Below, in pieces: positions 24,412 to 32,728 of a DNA stretch of 64,000 nucleotides; within the stretch, counting starts at the first letter, position 1; every line of letters starts with the position of its first letter. The stretch is from the NCBI RefSeq assembly GCF_904063055.1, contig NZ_CAJFCN010000004.1:62001-126000 (forward strand), written 5' to 3'. The translations under genes were made by a program, and so were the position numbers. The DNA comes from Pseudomonas paracarnis (GTDB lineage: Bacteria > Pseudomonadota > Gammaproteobacteria > Pseudomonadales > Pseudomonadaceae). The notes beneath the pieces were generated by a model. It was given only the letters and a program-made list of their open reading frames with translations, did not search any database and was not told the DNA's origin.

Positions 24412-24882
24412 TCAGTCTTCGCTTTCAGCAGGCGCTGAGCGGTCCATGACAATGTCGGAGGAGGCTTTCTGTGTGGTTTCCTTGGGCGGAGCCCTGAACA
24501 CAGTTTTGCCGTTGATTCTGAGCATGGAGATGTAAAGCAACCGGCCTTTGAGGCTCGCGCCTGGCTGACCTTTTTTATCCCCTGTTTGGTAAGTAAAAGG
24601 TGATATCCAAATATCACCTATCGTGAAACCCACCAGGACTTTGTCGCCCGAGTTAATTTCTTCCTTGCAGTGACGAATCAGCATATCCGCTTCAGCGCCA
24701 GTTACCCGACAATCGATATAGGTGTATTCCGCGTCATGGGTGGCACCGTGCAGCGCAGCCACGGTGACCGCCATAAAGGGTTCAGCTTTTCGAACGCGAA
24801 CCTCACGAGCCCGACACAGATAGCCGATACCGCGTGTGTGCAGGTCGAAATATTTGGTTTCGTTAGTGAACGGTTGAGGCAT
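24412..24882 (-). CDS. STY4534-family ICE replication-type protein (DUF3577)
   Basis: Protein of 156 residues. KYFDLHTRGIGYLCRAREV, MAVTVAALHGATHDAEYTYI, VLVGFTIGDIWISPFTY and LKGRLLYISMLRING are characteristic of the STY4534/DUF3577 family found beside SSB and topoisomerase genes in ICEs; it has an OB-fold-like pattern. The ATG at 24882 is where homology begins and GGAG stands upstream, so an in-frame extension to 25104 is rejected. Carries leader B. Confidence 0.85.
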   Translation of the reverse strand: MPQPFTNETKYFDLHTRGIGYLCRAREVRVRKAEPFMAVTVAALHGATHDAEYTYIDCRVTGAEADMLIRHCKEEINSGDKVLVGFTIGDIWISPFTYQTGDKKGQPGASLKGRLLYISMLRINGKTVFRAPPKETTQKASSDIVMDRSAPAESED

Positions 24883-24943
24883 GGGTTTCTCCGTTTTACA
24901 TCGAAAACGAGAAATCACTCGCCCCAGGGGAAGATGATTCCCC
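24883..24943 (-). promoter_or_regulatory. 5' leader B: GGGGAA hairpin plus SD hairpin
   Basis: GGGGAATCATCTTCCCC, TGGGGCGAG, then TTTCTCGTTTT pairing with AAAACGGAGAAA (one bulged G) around a 6-nt loop; the GGAG Shine-Dalgarno is in the 3' arm and the ATG follows 3 nt later. The distance from GGGGAA to ATG is 61 nt, identical to leader A. Confidence 0.72.
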
Positions 24944-25224
24944 GTTGGGTGGTGTGGTAAGCATTCAACGTCGAAAGCACTGACGTTAGGCCGCATAAGA
25001 ATGAATGCGGGAGCGGCCGTTTGTTGATCGACGCACACTGTGGGCGCTGCAGTTTTCTCGATCAGAACTGCCTTTACCATGTTGCCGACAACGTCAGCAG
25101 GCACACGGGAAGGATGAGAATGTCAGTAGGCTATGTATAGTGGTGGATGTCGATACAGGTTGTAGGAGAGATCATCCTCGTGCCGCTCGTCTTCGATACA
25201 TAGCACCGCTAGCCTACCCAAGAC
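24944..25224. other. Gene-free intergenic
   Basis: No convincing gene in these 281 bp between the STY4534 leader and the stop of the 25225-26580 gene. Open frames here lack starts and ribosome sites. Confidence 0.45.
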
Positions 25225-26580
25225 TCATTCTGTTTTCGCCCCAACTGCACGAACATTTCTGAGTTCTTTCGCAATGGCAGTAGCTTGCTGTAGAGCCGTG
25301 CGGTCAAGGAAAGAGGCATTCAGATCAAAGGTAATAGCGTCATCGTCGTAGCTTTCCTTGATCGAATAGGGGCCGAACAAGATATCAGTCATGCCTTCAA
25401 CATGCGGTTGAAAGCGTGACAATGGATTGCGGCTGTCGTCACCGTTATGAATCGCAATTGCGGAGCCGTTGTCGCTATACATTTCCCAAAGGGTGGCTGG
25501 GTTGCGTTCGCCGCTGATCCACTGCTTAGATTCGGTGAGGTTCCCCTTGTCCACCAGGGGAACACGCATGAGGTAGTTCACCACGCCTGGTTCCTCAATA
25601 CGATAGAACGGCGCCCTGTAGTCCGGCTCCGTACTCAGTACACAATCAATCCCCACCTGCACATCAAAGAATGCCATCTGCCCAGCATTTGCTCGGACGT
25701 CATACAAAAGGTCTAGGAGCTTTGGGTTGTCTTGGTCTCCCTCAGAAGGGCAGAACGTATAGCGGCCCTTGATCACTGGCATGGCTATCAAATCAGGCGT
25801 TACTGCAGTGACTGTAGGCTCCGGCACATGAGGAACGATGCTCACCGGTATTTCCTTAACTGATTCCTTATCAGGTGCAGGCAAGCTAGATTTTGGGGCA
25901 TCTGCGTCGTCGGCAGGGGGAGACTGCCATAACGCCCACAGAGCTGGTATGGAATAGCCTGATAGTGTTGCCAGGTTGCTAGGCAGCGTAGTCACAGCGA
26001 TTAACAAAGCAAGCCCAGCAAGGGTTCGTTTACCCCAGGACGGTTTCGATTTGATGACCTTAGTCGTCATCGAGGACCGGCCGCGCAGCTTGAGAATATG
26101 GCTACGGAGGATGAGCCATCGCATGCGTAAACGGTCCCGCGTAAAAGCCGTCTGATCGACAACGCTTGATGCTCGGCAGCAACTTGCGTAGTCCAGAAAT
26201 ATGCGGTCAAGCCAGTCACCTTGAGTGATGTCCGCTGGGCTATCGAACACACCCCAGAGGATAGGTTTGACTGGGTTTGGATAAAGCGCGTAGGGATAAA
26301 TGAAGACTACGACATGACCGAAAGTCGTGTCCTGAGAGACCACTAAAGCTGCACCACCCTCTACCTGGATCTCCTTTTGATCTTTGATTGAAAGAGGGTG
26401 GTTACCAGCCCATAGCTGCACCATTCGCCGGTCATCAATTTTCAGGACGTAAAGGTGCTCAAAATAATCGTGCCTGGCCTCTTGAGCGTGAGCATTCATC
26501 TTTTGCTCGATCACGGAAGCATGAAGCGCCCAAGTCCGCATGCGGGTCTGCGGTGTTGCCTTTCCAGCAAAAATACTCAT
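25225..26580 (-). CDS. ICE-borne membrane protein, 451 aa, unknown
   Basis: The ATG at 26580 follows GAGGG by 4 nt and is preferred to an upstream in-frame start at 26688. Layout: an N-terminal cytoplasmic domain of ~190 residues, one membrane helix (RTLAGLALLIAVTTLPSNLA), a Pro-rich linker, and a C-terminal exterior domain (from about IKGRYTFCPSEGDQ) with two cysteines. No family recognised. It ends 340 bp before the STY4534 gene and may be its upstream neighbour in the same unit. Confidence 0.65.
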   Translation of the reverse strand: MSIFAGKATPQTRMRTWALHASVIEQKMNAHAQEARHDYFEHLYVLKIDDRRMVQLWAGNHPLSIKDQKEIQVEGGAALVVSQDTTFGHVVVFIYPYALYPNPVKPILWGVFDSPADITQGDWLDRIFLDYASCCRASSVVDQTAFTRDRLRMRWLILRSHILKLRGRSSMTTKVIKSKPSWGKRTLAGLALLIAVTTLPSNLATLSGYSIPALWALWQSPPADDADAPKSSLPAPDKESVKEIPVSIVPHVPEPTVTAVTPDLIAMPVIKGRYTFCPSEGDQDNPKLLDLLYDVRANAGQMAFFDVQVGIDCVLSTEPDYRAPFYRIEEPGVVNYLMRVPLVDKGNLTESKQWISGERNPATLWEMYSDNGSAIAIHNGDDSRNPLSRFQPHVEGMTDILFGPYSIKESYDDDAITFDLNASFLDRTALQQATAIAKELRNVRAVGAKTE

Positions 26581-26866
26581 CAAACCCTCAAAAGACTTCT
26601 TACGCTTTATAGCAACGGGGATCTCAACCAATTTGCAATTCGCGAGAGCCGCTAACGTGCATAGAAAGCACGTAGGGTTTACGAACATCGGAGAGCGCTG
26701 CTACATCCGGGCGGAAGCCCAAGCAGCAAAGGTCAGGCACGCTTGGTTCGTAGGGCAGCGATTGAAAATCGCCTCGAAAGAGACATGCAAATCAGTCAGT
26801 CAGACTCACCAAGTATGAAGGATAGCGACGGCCGGAGCTAGGCCGTCGCTGGTTGAGGTCAGTTGT
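26581..26866. other. Gene-free intergenic with hairpin
   Basis: No supported gene. It contains the promoter region of the minus-strand 25225-26580 gene and a 10-bp hairpin at 26824-26850. Confidence 0.45.
26824..26850 (-). terminator. Hairpin after five-gene small-protein operon
   Basis: AGCGACGGCC, a 7-nt loop, then GGCCGTCGCT: a perfect 10-bp stem 17 bp past the stop of the last gene. A U-tract is weak, so termination efficiency is uncertain. Confidence 0.55.
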
Positions 26867-27199
26867 TCAAATTACAGTTTTGAGTTCTGCCATACGCAGG
26901 TAGTGGATTGCCTCATGCTCAACGTGACGAGCATTACCAGAGATCTCCCCAAGCATCTCTAGCAGCCACCCAAGGTTGCGAATGTGTAAATCATCCAATT
27001 CTCCGACACAGACACCGATTGCGGCGCCTACTGCACTGATGCCAAGTTCAGCTGCCAGTGCTGAGTTAGCAGCTCCAGCTTTCAAGACTTGAAGCCTTGC
27101 GACTTGATCATCGGTAGGTTGGGCGTTGGGGTTCAATGCTAGTGCTGAAAACTCAGTCAGCATGTCGGGGAGGAGGGCAGTGATTGAGGGCGAACTCAT
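26867..27199 (-). CDS. Small helical ICE protein, operon gene 5
   Basis: Protein of 110 residues; GGAGGG precedes the ATG, which shares its A with the TGA of gene 4. Mostly alpha-helical and hydrophobic in the middle (NSALAAELGISAVGAAIGVCVGEL), ending in a helix with histidines (ARHVEHEAIHYLRMAEL). Not a recognised family. Confidence 0.6.
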   Translation of the reverse strand: MSSPSITALLPDMLTEFSALALNPNAQPTDDQVARLQVLKAGAANSALAAELGISAVGAAIGVCVGELDDLHIRNLGWLLEMLGEISGNARHVEHEAIHYLRMAELKTVI

Positions 27200-27420
27200 C
27201 AGGATCCCTCCGAGGCGTTCATCAAGTCGCAAAAATCGTTGTGCGCTATTTCACCGATGAAGGTGATGGCCGAACAGATAGCGCTTTCGCCTCCTGAATC
27301 TATCTGCGGTGGGTCTGCACAATCTTTATAAGCTGCGTTGTTCGACAGCACTTTGGAGAGCTCGATAATGGTCAGCAACTGGTTCTCTAGGCGATCGGGA
27401 AGGGTTTCTACTCGGCTCAT
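27199..27420 (-). CDS. Small helical ICE protein, operon gene 4
   Basis: Protein of 73 residues starting MSRVETLPDRL. The ATG shares its A with the TGA of gene 3. Two helices are separated by a Pro/Gly loop (CADPPQIDSGGES); the second contains ICSAITFIGEIAHNDFCD. The layout resembles the other members of the operon. Confidence 0.6.
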   Translation of the reverse strand: MSRVETLPDRLENQLLTIIELSKVLSNNAAYKDCADPPQIDSGGESAICSAITFIGEIAHNDFCDLMNASEGS

Positions 27421-27683
27421 CAGTGCACCTCGTCCTTTGCTTGACCAATCACCTCTTCGAACTGGTGCTGATAGTCCTCGTGCAGGCAATCCAGTCCCCC
27501 TGCCTGGTCCATGCAGAACAACTCGCCCATCCGTGGCATGTGAAAGGCATCGGACTGCTCGCTGACGATTGTCTTCAGTGCCTTGAAATTGGCCTCAGCT
27601 GATTTCAGCGCTTGGTGGGCGTATTCCAGTGCGCTCAAGGATTCGTCCGTAATCGAAATCATCTTGTTGAGTGAGGTATTCAT
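27420..27683 (-). CDS. Small helical ICE protein, operon gene 3
   Basis: Protein of 87 residues. Two long helices (ALEYAHQALKSAEANFKALK and a C-terminal acidic one) flank a loop with two cysteines. Overlaps gene 2 by 4 bp (ATGA). Not recognised. Confidence 0.6.
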   Translation of the reverse strand: MNTSLNKMISITDESLSALEYAHQALKSAEANFKALKTIVSEQSDAFHMPRMGELFCMDQAGGLDCLHEDYQHQFEEVIGQAKDEVH

Positions 27684-28027
27684 TGAGCACCCTCCCGATG
27701 TGTTTGTTTTGTCGTTGGTATACGGCTCCAGGTCAGCGTTGAAACGGTTTCAGACACTCCATGTATTTCTTGCCGGGCCTGTTCTTGGTCGGCGTCGCTA
27801 AGATAGGTGGGGTTATCCGCTGTTTCCCATGCCTCAGAGATCGCTCGTTCTATCTCCAAAGCTAGGCACTGGATTGCGCGAAGGTATCCTTCCAAATGTT
27901 CATCTCGGATAGCACAGGAATGTGGTGAGATATCGCTTAGGATGGCGTTGGTAATCAATACATCAGTGAGCGCACTGAGCCCCTGAGAGGCATACATAAG
28001 CCGCTCAGCTTTTGGCATATAAATCAT
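27680..28027 (-). CDS. Small helical ICE protein, operon gene 2
   Basis: Protein of 115 residues with a helix-loop-helix pattern: LSALTDVLITNAILSDI, a loop, then RDEHLEGYLRAIQCLALEIE. The second part has the spacing of DUF3077/DUF6124-type helices, but identity cannot be confirmed by eye. Overlaps gene 1 by 4 bp. Confidence 0.58.
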   Translation of the reverse strand: MIYMPKAERLMYASQGLSALTDVLITNAILSDISPHSCAIRDEHLEGYLRAIQCLALEIERAISEAWETADNPTYLSDADQEQARQEIHGVSETVSTLTWSRIPTTKQTHREGAQ

Positions 28028-28338
28028 TTTTCACCGCCTTGGCGGTTGCCGAATTCGACGCTAGCTGTAGTTGCAATCAGCAGTGCTTGTGAAGCTTCTA
28101 TCAGAAAATGCAGGCCGTATACTTCTGTTGGGCGCGTTTTACCCTCCATCATCTGTTCGCAGAAGCTGGACGCGGCCGCCAACAGACAGTTAGAGGCATT
28201 CAATGCGTCGATAACAGGTGCACCAGGGAGCACCTGCATGAGGAACTCTTCCTTGGGCAAGCACCTGTAGTGGTGGAAAGAATAGGCGGTGGTTAGCAGT
28301 TGCTCGTGCGTAATGTGGGTCGTAGCTGGACTGTTCAT
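28024..28338 (-). CDS. DUF3077-like protein, operon gene 1
   Basis: Protein of 104 residues; GGAGG lies upstream of the ATG. The order VLPGAPVIDALNASNCLLAA then GLHFLIEASQALL follows the DUF3077 pattern (PG..P..DAL..AS.LL, later a ..YL.E..KAL helix), a Pseudomonas family of unknown role. It heads five genes joined by ATGA or TGATG overlaps, so all five should be translated from one transcript. Confidence 0.62.
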   Translation of the reverse strand: MNSPATTHITHEQLLTTAYSFHHYRCLPKEEFLMQVLPGAPVIDALNASNCLLAAASSFCEQMMEGKTRPTEVYGLHFLIEASQALLIATTASVEFGNRQGGEK

Positions 28339-28932
28339 TTCACACCTCCGTCAGTTTGTAGGCTGCGAGCGATGTCGAATTAAAAGTTTGACTGTTCGCG
28401 GTCTGAGGCACCTGTGTTCAAGAGCCCCGATTTGCTCGCCATTCGAGCATAGGAAAAACAAGCGAAATCTTCACGAATACAGGCTCTGGAAAATTCGCAA
28501 AATCGCTGCAGAAAACGCCTACCGTTTTGATGGAAAACTGCCGATTGTAAGAAGGGAGAAAGCCACATTTTCTTCCTGCGAAATCTCCTAGAAATACACG
28601 TGCATTTTTAAACGAATGGATCAGGTCAGTGGATGAAGAACCCTTATGAACAGGGGCTTGTAAGGCTTCCTATGACCAGTCGTCGTTCCATGCCTATCTA
28701 GGGACTGCCGGTAATAAGGTGGTCTTAAACGCAGATGAATAAAGAATAAACACGCAGGCGTTCAAACCAGTTTTTTCATCGTTTCAACAGGACCAAAAAG
28801 CCATAAAGGGGGGGCGAAAGGGAAATGGTTCATGGGAACGGAATCTAAGGGGAAGAGGCCTACCTGCAAATGGGCTGTCATGAGCTGAAAGGCGAAAAGG
28901 CTCTCCAACGATTGACGCAGGTGAATAGCTGA
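28339..28932. other. 594-bp gene-free region between divergent units; possible oriT
   Basis: No gene is supported. The region separates the minus-strand small-gene operon from the plus-strand relaxase gene, so it must hold both promoters. Relaxase-proximal noncoding DNA is a common place for an oriT; I see an AT-rich stretch near 28480-28620 and a run of seven G near 28806 but no clear nic site or long inverted repeat. Confidence 0.4.
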
Positions 28933-30819
28933 ATGTTTTGGCAATTGAAGCTAAAAAAGGCTGTCCGTAAGGAATCCTCAGATGCCACGGGTACGCCTTC
29001 GGGATACCACGCGCCTCAGACGGCAAATCAACTTCTGAGCACTCCGCGTCGGAGCAAGCTCATCGAGCATATCTGGCAACGTACCTCTCTCTCCCGAATT
29101 CAATTTGAGAAGCTTTATCTGGATCCAGTGAAGCGATACGCCGAACTTGTTCAGGAGTTGCCGGCCTCGGAGAACCATCATCACGCTCACCTGGGTGGCA
29201 TGCTTGATCACGGCCTAGAGATCGTCGCCTTTGCACTCAAGATTCGGCAGTCCTACCTTTTGCCAGTAGGCGGAACCCCAGAAGCTCAGGCAGCGCAGAC
29301 CGAGGCTTGGACAGCCGCTATCGCCTACGCCGCTTTGCTTCATGACTTGGGGAAAATTGCTGTTGATGTGGAGGTCCATTTTACTGACAGTTCTCTGTGG
29401 CATCCGTGGCATGGACCAATTGATCGGGAGTATCGCTTTCGATATTCGAAGGATCGTCAGTACAAGCTGCACAGCGTCGCAACCGGCCTTACCTACATTC
29501 AGGTGCTCACACGGCCCATCATGGACTGGTTGAGCGGCTACCCCGAGCCCTGGCGCGCCTTACTCTTTGTTCTTGCAGGGCAGTACGAGCATGCAGGAAC
29601 TCTTGGCGAGCTTGTTATCCTGGCTGACCAAGCTTCAGTCGCACAAGAGTTAGGTGGTAACCCCTCACGTGCCCTTGCTGCGCCTAAGCACTCTATTCAG
29701 CGGCAGTTGATTGAGGGGCTTCGCTACCTTGTAAACGAGCAACTCAAGCTTAATCAGCCCCGCGCATCCGATGGCTGGTTAACTGATGATGCCTTATGGC
29801 TCGTGAGCAAAACCGTCGCAGACAAATTGCGAGCCCACATGCTCTCCCAAGGCGCTGAGTCGATCCCTACGTCTAACTCCACGTTGTTCAACATCCTGCA
29901 GGACAACGCGATCATTCAAGTGAATGCTGACGGCAAGGCTATTTGGACCGCGACGGTTCAAAGTGGTAAATGGAACAAGACCCTAACTTTTCTAAAAGTT
30001 GCGCCTGCTTTGATCTGGGAGCGTGGAGAGCGTCCGTCCGCCTTTGTCGGCAGTGTCACGGTAATGCCTGTTATAGACACTTCAGAGGATAATGGAGACG
30101 GTTCAAAGTCATCACTCTTACCGCATTCGCCGACTTTGCCTTTGGAGGAAACGCTGCTTCCTACGGTATCTCCTACAGATAACGGTTACAAAGTCGTGCC
30201 GCTGGAATACATGGAGGCTACGCAGTACCCAGACGTCATTTTGGAAGGAATGCCGACATACGGAGAGGGAGAGGGCGGTTACCCGCTACCTAAGGAGGAT
30301 CAAGCAATTGTCCCAACCGACCAGGATTTCGCACCGCAGCTAGCAGCGACAGGGGGGCAACCAGAATCAATAGTCAGTTCGGCTTGTGGCGGCAGCGCCA
30401 AAGAGCTGGGAGAAGCATTTGTCCAATGGCTGCGTCAGGGTGTTTTGACTGACAAGATCATTATCAACGATGCAAAAGCAAAGGTGCACAGCGTCGCCGG
30501 CACCGCTCTGCTAGTGACACCGGGAATTTTCCAACGTTACGCACAGGAGCATCCCTCTATCGCCAGGATGGCGAAAGAGCAGGGCACCACTGATTGGCGT
30601 TGGATCCAGCGGTGTTTCGAAAAGCTAGGGGTGCACAGCAAGTGCTCCACCGGACTGAACATATGGGCCTGTGAGGTTCGGGGCCCAAGAAAGACCAGAG
30701 ACATAAGAGGCTATCTGCTCAAGGATCCGCTTCTGATTTTTTCCGAGAAGCCCTATGACAACCCTTACTTGGCGTTGAAGGGGTCGCAATTATTCAAGGA
30801 CGAGAATTCATGCATTTAA
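28933..30819 (+). CDS. traI: MobH-family relaxase TraI
   Basis: Protein of 628 residues. The N-terminal TraI_2 domain has the MobH triple-histidine motif (NHHHAHLGGMLDHGLEIV, H82-84) and the HD motif LLHDLGK, the metal-binding, DNA-cleaving core that nicks oriT and leads DNA into the recipient. The middle is Pro/Ser-rich; the C-terminal ~110 residues (from DKIIINDAKAKVHSVAGTAL) match the TraI_2_C domain. The ribosome site is weak. It overlaps the integrase gene by 10 bp, tying transfer and integration genes in one transcript. Confidence 0.9.
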   Translation: MFWQLKLKKAVRKESSDATGTPSGYHAPQTANQLLSTPRRSKLIEHIWQRTSLSRIQFEKLYLDPVKRYAELVQELPASENHHHAHLGGMLDHGLEIVAFALKIRQSYLLPVGGTPEAQAAQTEAWTAAIAYAALLHDLGKIAVDVEVHFTDSSLWHPWHGPIDREYRFRYSKDRQYKLHSVATGLTYIQVLTRPIMDWLSGYPEPWRALLFVLAGQYEHAGTLGELVILADQASVAQELGGNPSRALAAPKHSIQRQLIEGLRYLVNEQLKLNQPRASDGWLTDDALWLVSKTVADKLRAHMLSQGAESIPTSNSTLFNILQDNAIIQVNADGKAIWTATVQSGKWNKTLTFLKVAPALIWERGERPSAFVGSVTVMPVIDTSEDNGDGSKSSLLPHSPTLPLEETLLPTVSPTDNGYKVVPLEYMEATQYPDVILEGMPTYGEGEGGYPLPKEDQAIVPTDQDFAPQLAATGGQPESIVSSACGGSAKELGEAFVQWLRQGVLTDKIIINDAKAKVHSVAGTALLVTPGIFQRYAQEHPSIARMAKEQGTTDWRWIQRCFEKLGVHSKCSTGLNIWACEVRGPRKTRDIRGYLLKDPLLIFSEKPYDNPYLALKGSQLFKDENSCI

Positions 30820-31733
30820 TCTCAGAGCTACCGGAGATTTATTTTTTTGAGAAGCATCTTCGAGAGACGTCGCAGCAAGGGTATCGCGTTGCTACAAACG
30901 CACTGATTCGGTTTTCTGGTGATTGCCTGATTGATGAGATCAACAGGACGACTGTTCTCAACTGGCGTAGATCGGTCCTGGGCAGCGATATCAAAGAGGT
31001 GAGTTGGAACACGTACTTGCGGCACCTACGAGCGCTCTTTGGCTATGCCATCAAAAACAATCTGACCAGTCAGCTCGACAATCCATTCGAGGGTTGTGGC
31101 GTGCGCTGTCCAAACCGTCCACCGAAAACCGTCAAGCACCGCGTTGTACGGGATGCACGGATCATTCTAGTCGGGATGGCGCGTTCCGAAATGAAGACGC
31201 TTGCGATGGCATCGCTCCACCCCGCGTGGTTCTGGCGAACCGTGTTCGAGACGTTTTATTACACGGGCATTCGGGCGAATGAGCTGTTGAATCTCCGTCC
31301 CCAAGATGTGGATATGGATAGCATGCAATTCTGCATTCACCCTGAGGTTTCCAAGAATTTCGATGAGCACTTCGTCCCCATACACAGCAAGCTTGCCAAG
31401 CACCTGAGGATCTTGCTGTTGAATGCTAAAAAACGCGGCATCAAATCCAATGAGCAGCTCTTCAACGTCAACAAATTTTCACAGCGCCATATGCGCAGAA
31501 CGATGGATATGAGCCAGCTGTCACGGTTTTATACATCGCTGAGCCGCAAGCTTGGGGTGCATGTGAGCCCGCATCGTTTCAGGCATACAATTGCTACCGA
31601 TTTGATGAAGCAGCCCAAGAGTAATCTCCATATCGTCAAGGATTTGCTAGGGCATCGAAGCATTGCCACTACCTTGAAATACGTACATGTCGACGTTGAC
31701 CAGGTAAGGCATGCATTGGAGCTGATGCGGTAG
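30810..31733 (+). CDS. Tyrosine recombinase/integrase
   Basis: Protein of 307 residues. The N-terminal ~100 residues form a SAM-like core-binding domain; the catalytic domain has YTGIRANELL (R155), HRFRHTIATDL, LLGHRSIATT and the nucleophile in TLKYVHVD (Y291). It ends 162 bp before a tRNA-Asn 3' fragment, the arrangement of an integrase next to its attachment site. It should carry out excision and integration of the ICE. Confidence 0.9.
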   Translation: MHLISELPEIYFFEKHLRETSQQGYRVATNALIRFSGDCLIDEINRTTVLNWRRSVLGSDIKEVSWNTYLRHLRALFGYAIKNNLTSQLDNPFEGCGVRCPNRPPKTVKHRVVRDARIILVGMARSEMKTLAMASLHPAWFWRTVFETFYYTGIRANELLNLRPQDVDMDSMQFCIHPEVSKNFDEHFVPIHSKLAKHLRILLLNAKKRGIKSNEQLFNVNKFSQRHMRRTMDMSQLSRFYTSLSRKLGVHVSPHRFRHTIATDLMKQPKSNLHIVKDLLGHRSIATTLKYVHVDVDQVRHALELMR

Positions 31734-31895
31734 CTGACTCCTACCGTCTCCTTTTCCTACAGCCCAATGAATTACCCTGCTTTGACAAGCTAATCCAACG
31801 CGACTAACTTTCATGGCGTGATGCGTTCATGCGCTCGCGCTACACAGCGTTTCTATGTCTCCACCACGTTTTTCGTGGCACCGGTGTGACTAACA

Positions 31896-31952
31896 GGTAG
31901 CAAATGACTGTTAATCATTGGGTCCCTGGTTCGAGTCCAGGTCGTGGAGCCA
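31896..31952 (+). other. attachment-site-like tRNA-Asn 3' fragment
   Basis: From GGTAGCAAATG onward the sequence matches the anticodon arm (loop CTGTTAA, anticodon GTT), variable region, T-arm CCTGGTTCGAGTCCAGG and acceptor TCGTGGA-G-CCA of tRNA-Asn. The 5' half does not pair (no TCCxCGA strand or normal D-arm; two bases are missing from GGTAGAGC), so it is not a working tRNA. It is best read as the duplicated 3' end of tRNA-Asn made by ICE integration. Confidence 0.85.
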
Positions 31953-31962
31953 GATAGAGAAA

Positions 31963-31989
31963 AGCCTGTAGAGATACAGGCTTTTTTTT
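31963..31989 (+). terminator. Rho-independent terminator after tRNA-Asn fragment
   Basis: AGCCTGTA, GAGA loop, TACAGGCT, then eight T. It is the terminator of the tRNA gene from which the attachment fragment derives. A related segment recurs at 33409-33449. Confidence 0.85.
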
Positions 31990-32032
31990 CTTGGGATTTG
32001 ACCCAGCAACCCAGCGCGCTTCCCATGACGCC

Positions 32033-32125
32033 ATCAACGGGCATGATCCGTATGCTTATTTGAAGGGCGTGCTCACGCGCCTGCCTTCGCAGCGGGCGAG
32101 TGAGATTGAAGTGGCTGGGTCCTAA
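32033..32125 (+). pseudogene. Second IS66 TnpC C-terminal remnant
   Basis: The frame reads INGHDPYAYLKGVLTRLPSQ, then RASEIEVAGS and a TAA. It is the same region of the IS66 transposase as at 398-526, and the last residues are replaced by foreign sequence. It overlaps the end of a decayed alcohol dehydrogenase on the other strand. Confidence 0.78.
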
Positions 32126-32690
32126 GCAATTTTGATTACTACCTTACCAAAGGCGCCTCTGGCCAAATGTTCGTACGCTTCGCGTGCTTGATCGACTGGA
32201 TACACGTGGTCGATTACCGGGCGAATCTTGTGCTCGTTCAAGAATTCGTTCATTCGGTCAAATGCCGAGCGTGGAGCAACGGCTATGCCGCGAATCGTTG
32301 TTTGCCGGAAAATCATAGGCATCAGGTTCAAGGTAGAGGTCTGGCCTGTCAGAAAGCCGATCTGTGCGATACGTCCACCTGCCTTTGTTGCAGCAATCGA
32401 TTGATTGATGCCGTCACCGCCTGCCACATCCAGCAGGAGATCCACTCCCTTGCCGTCAGTGAGCTTCAGAACTTCCTCTGCCCACTCAGGGGTAGTGCGA
32501 TAATTTATACCCGCAACAGCGCCCAGTTTTTTACAGCCTCCAGATTGTCATCACGGCTGGAGGTGACGATAACCTTGGCTCCCAAAGCTGTAGCAATTTG
32601 TGCTGCAAAAACAGAAACACCTCCAGATCCCTGAACCAAGACGGTTTGCCTGCGCACCAAGACGGGCGAGTGCAAGATGTGTTCGGCAGA
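32122..32690 (-). pseudogene. NAD(P)-dependent alcohol dehydrogenase, truncated and frameshifted
   Basis: The translation [39 protein letters not shown] is followed in the next frame by [19 protein letters not shown] and a C-terminal half ending GAFGKVVIKIA. This is the Rossmann half of a zinc-type alcohol dehydrogenase/quinone reductase. The frame breaks in an A-run (six where seven are needed, 32527-32532 on the plus strand), and the N-terminal catalytic domain is missing. Lies in the decayed zone next to the attachment site. Confidence 0.8.
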
Positions 32691-32728
32691 CGCTTACGGT
32701 GAGTGGGCCGGACGGTTACCTTACAGTT

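Noticed and set aside
24883..25104. N-terminal extension of the STY4534-type protein
   Set aside because: Homology begins at the ATG at 24882 and the upstream part is the structured leader.
28800..28820. G-run near the relaxase gene as an oriT nic site
   Set aside because: A run of seven G alone is not evidence; no flanking inverted repeat was found.
31861..31952. A functional tRNA-Asn gene
   Set aside because: Only the 3' half folds correctly; the acceptor 5' strand and D-arm are missing or altered, so it is treated as an attachment-site duplicate.
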